Assembly (NCBI GenBank): GCA_023144675.1
Contig: JAGLFE010000022.1
Coordinates: 1-12,696, forward strand
Reading direction: 5' to 3'
DNA: 12,696 nucleotides
Source of the DNA: Thiomargarita sp.
Lineage (GTDB): Bacteria > Pseudomonadota > Gammaproteobacteria > Beggiatoales > Beggiatoaceae
Shown one piece after another: positions 7,542 to 12,696 of the stretch (the stretch's first letter is position 1; each line of letters starts with the position of its first letter). The notes under the pieces are model-generated. The model searched no databases. It saw only the letters and a list, made by a program, of their open reading frames with translations, and was not told where the DNA came from. Position numbers and translations under genes: made by a program.

Positions 7542-7713
7542 ATATATGTTTACCTTTTATTTAAATACAGAATATTGGTAGCTTTGATAAATTATTATTA
7601 TCATATATGCAAAAAGTTGGCTAAATTATCATTTTTCATAGTTAAATTTAAAATTTATATTCTCCAAATCAGTGTTTTTTATTTAAAATAGTTTTAAATT
7701 CAATAGCTTATGT
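7542..7713. other. Intergenic region between the two channel paralogs
   Basis: These 172 AT-rich bases lie upstream of the longer channel gene. The only structure seen is a perfect inverted repeat TGATAA-N7-TTATCA (7585-7603), 44 to 62 bases before the start codon, a plausible operator position. Its spacing does not fit the FNR consensus. No remnant of a cyclic-nucleotide domain is recognisable beyond the stop of the shorter paralog. Confidence 0.35.
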
Positions 7714-10659
7714 TTATTTAGATAAATTTATATCTTTAACCAATGGAAAAGTTTTTCCTTCTGCAACAGCTTCTAATTCTTCATTACTTTGTAAATTATT
7801 AATTAAATCTTTATCTCCTTTAAAAAAGTGCATTTCTTGTCTCATAACTGCTGGAGAAATATTACTACGATTTAAATGAAACCAAACTCGAGTCCAAACT
7901 TCCTCTAAAATAAAATATTTTTCAGCATAATCTTTAGTGCAAAATGCTACCCAATAACAAGCTGCCCATTCATTAATTTCTTTAAAAAATACTATTGGTT
8001 TTGGGTCTTGGATAATTTTATTGCTAGATAATAAAGCATCTAATAGAATTTTTTTAATTTTCACTGGTGAATATCTAGGATGTATATATACCAAAGGCCA
8101 TAACCAGTAATGATTGTCTGGATAATGGTAATTAATTATTGTTGCTTCAGCCGCTATACTATTTGGAATACTCATAACACTACCATTTCTTAATTGAAGT
8201 CTAGTTGCTCGCCAATTAATATCAACTACTTTACCTTCTTCATGATGTGAAATAGTAATCCAATCTCCCATCATAAAAGGACGTTCAATATTTATTATAA
8301 CTCCAGAAAATACATTTGAGATATTAATTTGAATAGCTAAACCAATAATCATTACAATCACACTGGATGCAGCTAGTAAACTGGTAAAAGTTTGTTCATA
8401 AACAAAAACAATAATTCCAATAAATGTTGAAAAATAAATAATCATGGCAAAAAAGTGGCGAATAATAATTGGGAAAGGTCCAGTTTTGGCTTCTAAAGGT
8501 GTCCAAATAAAACGTTCGGTAGCACTATTAAGTAAATAAGCTGGTATTATCCACCATAATATGTCAAACATTTTAATAATTGCAATCATCTGATGAAAGG
8601 AAGTGTTATTTGCCAGCCATTCAGCAAAAATAATTTCACCTGATAATAGTAATATAAAAGCGCAAATAACTTGAAAAAACCAAGTTGATCTAGAATATTT
8701 AGTTTTATTACCTAATAAAGTTAAAATAATAAATAATATTCCACTGATTACCATAATATGATAAGCATGTTGATAAGCAAGAATACCGCGTAAAGTTAAT
8801 TGGTCTTTTTTAATCTGAATTGCAACATTGAAACCAGAATATTCTACTTTTCCTTCAGGTTTTTCTAAATATTCAGGATTACCTGCTGAAAATTCTTGCA
8901 TAATATTGGAAAAAAACAAAACCCGACTAATTTTCCAACCTTCTAAGGGATTAATAACATGGGATTTTGCTATTCTTTGAGTTAATGATTCATCTTTTGA
9001 TACTCCCATACCTAAAATATCGGTTACATAAATTAGGTGATTACGAGTAAGAGAATGGTGTCGAAAACTAATACCTACTAAATGTTGTTTATAAGCATAA
9101 AAATCATCAATAAAATCGGCGCGAAAAGTACCATTAATTCGACATATACTATAAAAAATATTTTTTACCTGCTTTTTTTTACAAGCGGTTTGCAATTGTT
9201 CCTTTAATTTTTTGTGATTAATTGCATTAGTAAATTCTATATTTTGCGGATCAAAATCACCTTGATAACGAAACCATAATTTAAATTCCATGTCAAATTC
9301 TAGTTTTTTAACGTCAATACTATTTATATTAAGCACGTCCAAACCTACATAGACTACATTGGTCTTGTACATGTATTTATCATTAATTTTTAGAACATTT
9401 TGCTTTAAATGCGCTTGCGCAATTTCACTGGGATTACGTACAATTTGCAACTGAGTTAGAGCGGAGACAAAACGTTTATGCTTATATATTCCAAGTGAAA
9501 CTGGTTTTTGCGCATCTCGACTATTATCAAAATAATTAAATCCAGTTACTCCTTCTATAGCACTATAAAGATTGGTAAAGTTTGCTAAGGTATCCCTAAT
9601 TTTTTGCCTATCCTCTTTGATGGTATTTTCTGAACCTTGAATATTTGCCCGTTTAATTGCTTCCAGCAAAATCATAATAGTATCGTAGGCATAGGCAGCC
9701 GACCAATCATCAGGTATTTCGGAGTATTTAGTTTGATAATCTGCAAAAAATTGTTGGGCTTTTTCATTGGCGGTATCAAACATTAGAGGCGTTGCCACAT
9801 AAATATCATTGGTATAAAAACCAGGAAATTCTTGTGAAATCGGATAGCTATCAAAGCCGTCGCTAAAAGTTTTTTCTGAAAGTGAGGAACCTCCAATAAT
9901 TCGATTTTGAATTTGTTTATCTTTTATTAATTTAACTAGTTGCACCGCTTCGTTTGCTTGCACAGCTAATAGAATAATACCCGCTTTTTCTTCATTGGCT
10001 TTTAATTCTTGAGTAATATTTGCAAATTGTTCAGCTAAATTAGTTGCTTTATTATCATATTGCCAATGATATTTTATATCTAAATTTAATTTTTGCGCTT
10101 CTTTAAGAAATCCTTTTGCTAAATGAGAACCATAAGCCGACTTTTCGCTAATAATACTGACATTATTTTGTTCAAATACGTACTTAACATAATTGGCTAA
10201 AAATTGGCTAGGAATGTTAGCATTATAAACGTTTCTAAAATACCATTCGTTATTTTTAGTAACATCAATACTAGTTGAACCAGGAGTAATAGCTGGAATT
10301 TGGTATTGTTTGTAAATTTTACCTGCACTAATAGAGGCAGAACTATACCAATGTCCAATTACTGCAACCGCTTGATTTTCTTCGGCTATTTTAAGAGCTT
10401 GTAGTTTTGCTTCCGCACTTTCATTTTTATCATCATAAATGGTTAAAACAATATCTTTACCATTAATTCCGCCCCGTTCATTAATTTTATCTATATATAA
10501 TTCAATTGCTTTTGTCATCAATTGTCCAGTGCTAGACATAGGACCAACAAACGCAATATGTATTGATTTACCATATTCTCTTAAATAGTCGTAATATGCG
10601 ATTAAAACTACTAAAATTGATAAAATAATTGCAAACGAAATAAATATTTTTGCTTTCAT
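7714..10659 (-). CDS. Giant ligand-sensing MscS-family channel, paralog without nucleotide-binding domain
   Basis: This 981-residue paralog of the downstream gene is alignable by eye along its whole length until the MscS cage. It has a signal-anchor helix (about 5-22), a Leu/Ile/Val-binding-like periplasmic domain (about 32-410, with IGHWYSSAS at 101-109 and AITPGS at 123-128), a pentameric-channel-like ligand-binding domain (about 432-622), transmembrane helices near 631-650, 658-681, 690-713 and 729-753, an MscS pore helix and beta domain (about 757-845; GLAIQINISN, ERPFMMGDWITIS, IPNSI), and an alpha/beta cage (about 850-946). It then ends with about 35 polar residues where its paralog continues into the cyclic-nucleotide domain. 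The cysteine pair at the sensor is absent (E80 and A108 instead). No good Shine-Dalgarno precedes the ATG. It is separated from the FHA-ABC gene by 293 bases, so its own promoter is likely. It probably forms an externally gated channel alone or mixed oligomers with its neighbour (inference). Confidence 0.85.
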   Translation of the reverse strand: MKAKIFISFAIILSILVVLIAYYDYLREYGKSIHIAFVGPMSSTGQLMTKAIELYIDKINERGGINGKDIVLTIYDDKNESAEAKLQALKIAEENQAVAVIGHWYSSASISAGKIYKQYQIPAITPGSTSIDVTKNNEWYFRNVYNANIPSQFLANYVKYVFEQNNVSIISEKSAYGSHLAKGFLKEAQKLNLDIKYHWQYDNKATNLAEQFANITQELKANEEKAGIILLAVQANEAVQLVKLIKDKQIQNRIIGGSSLSEKTFSDGFDSYPISQEFPGFYTNDIYVATPLMFDTANEKAQQFFADYQTKYSEIPDDWSAAYAYDTIMILLEAIKRANIQGSENTIKEDRQKIRDTLANFTNLYSAIEGVTGFNYFDNSRDAQKPVSLGIYKHKRFVSALTQLQIVRNPSEIAQAHLKQNVLKINDKYMYKTNVVYVGLDVLNINSIDVKKLEFDMEFKLWFRYQGDFDPQNIEFTNAINHKKLKEQLQTACKKKQVKNIFYSICRINGTFRADFIDDFYAYKQHLVGISFRHHSLTRNHLIYVTDILGMGVSKDESLTQRIAKSHVINPLEGWKISRVLFFSNIMQEFSAGNPEYLEKPEGKVEYSGFNVAIQIKKDQLTLRGILAYQHAYHIMVISGILFIILTLLGNKTKYSRSTWFFQVICAFILLLSGEIIFAEWLANNTSFHQMIAIIKMFDILWWIIPAYLLNSATERFIWTPLEAKTGPFPIIIRHFFAMIIYFSTFIGIIVFVYEQTFTSLLAASSVIVMIIGLAIQINISNVFSGVIINIERPFMMGDWITISHHEEGKVVDINWRATRLQLRNGSVMSIPNSIAAEATIINYHYPDNHYWLWPLVYIHPRYSPVKIKKILLDALLSSNKIIQDPKPIVFFKEINEWAACYWVAFCTKDYAEKYFILEEVWTRVWFHLNRSNISPAVMRQEMHFFKGDKDLINNLQSNEELEAVAEGKTFPLVKDINLSK

Positions 10660-10952
10660 AAATTTATGAGCTGTTATCTAAAATGCTAAACTTATTAGCC
10701 GTCTTAGATGATACACAAATATGTGTTTAATTTCAAAATCAAATAATTAAAATTTTTATTTTAGCATTAATGAATAGATATTAAACCTTTTATATAAAAA
10801 ACCACTGATTAAATCTTAAAATTAAACTTATAATAGTTAGGACAGTTTTTATAACTTATTGTTATTAAATATTTTTTATTTCTAAAATAAATTTGAGAAT
10901 ACTTAATTTTTAAATAAGCTTAAAATTGAAAAACAGTGCGAACCATTGAAAC
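10660..10952. promoter_or_regulatory. Long AT-rich leader upstream of the shorter channel gene
   Basis: These 293 bases hold no supportable gene and no recognisable remnant of an ABC membrane domain, which one might expect after the ABC gene. A perfect inverted repeat ACACA-N4-TGTGT (10713-10726) lies 54 to 67 bases upstream of the channel start. This is a plausible operator site, although the half-sites run opposite to the Crp consensus. The rest is near-homopolymeric A/T. Confidence 0.35.
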
Positions 10953-12167
10953 TTAAAAATTTGCAACATTCATTGGTTCTATTAAGTTAAAGTAGGTTGA
11001 TTTTTTATTTTGTTCAAAAGATTGACTAATTTTATGACTAAAATATGGATTATCTAAGATTTCTAATAAATACTCAGCAGGATTTTGGTTATGGTAAGAA
11101 GAACCTATTATAGACTCAAAATATGCCACCGCTTGTTGGGCATTTCCATAATAAGCAATAGCACCTTCATAATTCATTAACAATAAATTATCAAAACGCT
11201 TATAAGTATTGCAACTTGGTTGATGAATAGTAGCGATGGTGGTTAAATCATCCAACTGAGTTATGTTCTTTAATAGGGTGATAATCTTATCGGCATCAAC
11301 TGATGACAAGCCTGAAGTTGGTTCATCTAAAAACAATACCAAGGGCATTGAAATTAATTCATGCGCAATATTTGCCCGTTTTCTCTCACCACCACTTAAA
11401 CCACGAATCCCTGATTCTGAAGAACCAATTACTGTATTGAGAAACTTATCCAATCTTGTTTCGGTAAAACCCAAATTATGACCAGTCTGATAAATGATAT
11501 ATTTCCTAATACCACTTGGTAAATTGGAAAATTGGAGTCTTAAATTATAATTTAAAGACTGATAAACCGTTAATTCAGGAATCATAATATCATCTTGTGG
11601 TAAGTAAGCTAACCATTCTCGTACTTTACCATAACTTTGATAAACGTTAATCTTCTGTTTCCTCTTGGTAACAAAAACTTGTCCTGCGGTTGGAGGACGA
11701 TAGCCACTAACTAAATCCAGCAAGGTACTTTTGCCACAACCTGCAGGTCCCATAATTGCCGTCATCGTTCCAGGAACAGCGTTAATATAAACTCCTTTGC
11801 AAATCTCTTTATTGGCTATTTCATAATACAAGGGCGTGGTTTTAATCCCAATACGTTCTCGTCCCCTAAATAATTGAGTATTAATTCCAATCGGTGTTTG
11901 CCCAAGTTTAATTTCATTATTACCAGCGGTTTTTTGAATAATTTCTTGCCAAACCTTTTTAGGTAAACGTTGTCCATCTACAAAAGTACCAATTTTAGAG
12001 GCTAAATCGCAAATAAATAAATGGTCTCGTACCCGCTTTAATATGGCGTGTTTTTTAGTAATACCAGGTACTTCCTTGGTGGTTAATCGAATCTGACATT
12101 TTTTATGACTGCCGATTAAAATTTCAAAATCGCCTCCAACCCCAACCGATTTGTCGTTATTTACCAT
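10953..12167 (-). CDS. FHA-ABCG-type ATPase lacking the membrane domain
   Basis: The 404-residue cytosolic protein has an N-terminal FHA-like domain (about 12-95) and an ABC ATPase of the ABCG/White type (about 110-345). Visible motifs are Walker A GPAGCGKST (140-148), Q-loop Q191 in LAYLPQDD, signature LSGGERKRANIA (257-268), Walker B LVLFLDE (276-282) and switch histidine H315 in TIHQPS. The D-loop is SGLSS instead of SGLDS. After the ATPase comes the usual NPAEYLLEI segment (362-370), and the chain ends about 35 residues later, whereas bacterial FHA-ABCG proteins commonly continue into an ABC2 membrane domain of several hundred residues. None is encoded downstream. The FHA phosphothreonine contacts are also altered (IGSHKK for IGR, SKIGT for SxNGT). 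It starts 4 bases after the secreted-protein gene with no ribosome-binding site of its own, suggesting translational coupling. It is probably an ATPase subunit whose membrane partner lies elsewhere, or a truncated gene. Confidence 0.85.
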   Translation of the reverse strand: MVNNDKSVGVGGDFEILIGSHKKCQIRLTTKEVPGITKKHAILKRVRDHLFICDLASKIGTFVDGQRLPKKVWQEIIQKTAGNNEIKLGQTPIGINTQLFRGRERIGIKTTPLYYEIANKEICKGVYINAVPGTMTAIMGPAGCGKSTLLDLVSGYRPPTAGQVFVTKRKQKINVYQSYGKVREWLAYLPQDDIMIPELTVYQSLNYNLRLQFSNLPSGIRKYIIYQTGHNLGFTETRLDKFLNTVIGSSESGIRGLSGGERKRANIAHELISMPLVLFLDEPTSGLSSVDADKIITLLKNITQLDDLTTIATIHQPSCNTYKRFDNLLLMNYEGAIAYYGNAQQAVAYFESIIGSSYHNQNPAEYLLEILDNPYFSHKISQSFEQNKKSTYFNLIEPMNVANF

Positions 12168-12171
12168 ACAA

Positions 12172-12621
12172 TTATTGGTTTAAAGTAACTTCTTCAACAA
12201 TAAATTTGTTACATAATGTGGAATGGGTAAGAGTTTGGACAATATGTTGACCATTATTACCCCTATCAGCGGGAGTAATCGTATCTATTTGCCTGTATCC
12301 AGTAATAACAATTTTTTGATTTATGAAATCCGCTAGAGTTTTAGGCGGTTCTGAATCTTCAATTAGTTTATATTCCAAAATAATTTCTTGCTGTTCTCCA
12401 TATTGCAATACTAAATAATCGCTACCACCAGCACAATAACTCTGCTGTGATTTACTCCAAGATTTTTGGATAATTACTCCAGTTAATTGCTCTAATTTTG
12501 GTGGTTTTTCAGATATTTCCGACTGATAAAGTGAGGCAAACTCACTAACTTGTTGTACTGCATCATTTGCAACCACGGTTATAGAAACTAAACTAAACCA
12601 AGTGGCTATTAAGTAAGGCAT
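12172..12621 (-). CDS. Small secreted protein, possible OB-like fold
   Basis: The 149-residue protein has a clear Sec signal peptide (MPYLIATWFSLVSITVVA, cleavage probably after A18). The mature part has alternating strands (LTGVIIQKSW, DYLVLQYGE, EIILEYKL, KIVITGYRQI, FIVEEVTL) that could form a small OB-like beta barrel. Two cysteines in the mature chain (C63 and C137) are positioned for a disulfide. I do not recognise the family. AGGAG (12628-12632 on the plus strand) lies 6 bases from the ATG and fixes the start. It is the first gene of a two-gene operon with the FHA-ABC gene (4-base gap), so it may be a periplasmic partner of that ABC system, which is inference from position only. Confidence 0.7.
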   Translation of the reverse strand: MPYLIATWFSLVSITVVANDAVQQVSEFASLYQSEISEKPPKLEQLTGVIIQKSWSKSQQSYCAGGSDYLVLQYGEQQEIILEYKLIEDSEPPKTLADFINQKIVITGYRQIDTITPADRGNNGQHIVQTLTHSTLCNKFIVEEVTLNQ

Positions 12622-12677
12622 TTATTTCTCCTGTTAATTATTTTGTAATTTAATATAAAGTTAGAAAAAGAACTATT

Positions 12678-12689
12678 TTTGGTAGTCCT
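12678..12689 (+). repeat. Third copy of dispersed 12-mer TTTGGTAGTCCT
   Basis: This is identical to the left arm of the inverted-repeat element at 4042-4120 and is also preceded by extra T residues. It lies 57 bases upstream of the secreted-protein gene. The window ends 7 bases later, so whether a matching right arm follows cannot be seen. Confidence 0.7.
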
Positions 12690-12696
12690 AAAATAG

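Noticed and set aside
7585..7603. FNR or Crp binding site upstream of the longer channel
   Set aside because: The half-sites TGATAA and TTATCA are 7 bases apart, not the spacing of the FNR consensus, and they are not Crp-like; in such AT-rich DNA a 6-base inverted repeat may be chance.
11263..11481. Plus-strand open frame of 72 codons
   Set aside because: It is antisense to the ABC signature and Walker B region.

Overview
The window is a low-GC bacterial chromosome segment. It encodes a Gram-negative-type protein set: long periplasmic sensor domains anchored in an inner membrane, an Mrp/ApbC iron-sulfur carrier, an HsdM-like protein and an FHA-ABC fusion. The coiled-coil repeat protein at the left edge, the degenerate GTAGGTTGG-type palindrome and the dispersed TTTGGTAGTCCT repeat resemble what is seen in large sulfur-oxidising gammaproteobacteria (Beggiatoa/Thioploca-like). 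This taxonomic guess is inference only. No rRNA, tRNA, CRISPR array or transposase gene was seen.

Left part (1-883) is a scrambled accessory edge. A minus-strand gene for a tandem-repeat coiled-coil protein runs off the window. It abuts a plus-strand reading frame that reads like the 3' part of a gene with its start lost. A short intergenic stretch with a degenerate palindrome follows. Middle-left (884-3931) holds a solitary HsdM-like protein whose SAM-binding and catalytic motifs are both eroded, a divergent two-CBS-domain protein, and a canonical Mrp/NBP35-type Fe-S carrier ATPase.

The striking part is the minus-strand block 4137-12621. In transcription order it encodes a small secreted protein, an FHA-ABCG-type ATPase without membrane domain (4-base gap, one operon), and then two giant paralogous membrane proteins of 981 and 1134 residues. 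Each giant has an N-terminal membrane anchor, a Leu/Ile/Val-binding-protein-like periplasmic domain, a second extracytoplasmic beta-rich domain resembling the ligand-binding domain of pentameric ligand-gated ion channels, five predicted transmembrane helices, and an MscS-type pore helix with its cytoplasmic beta and alpha/beta cage. The longer one adds a C-terminal cyclic-nucleotide-binding domain. The predicted topology is self-consistent: sensors outside, cage and nucleotide domain inside. The proteins read as chemically gated MscS-family channels, one of which may answer both an external solute and an internal cyclic nucleotide.

A 12-base motif occurs as an inverted pair at 4042-4120, just beyond the 3' end of the block, and as a third copy at 12678-12689, just upstream of its 5' end. 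The whole block is therefore bracketed by the same dispersed repeat.
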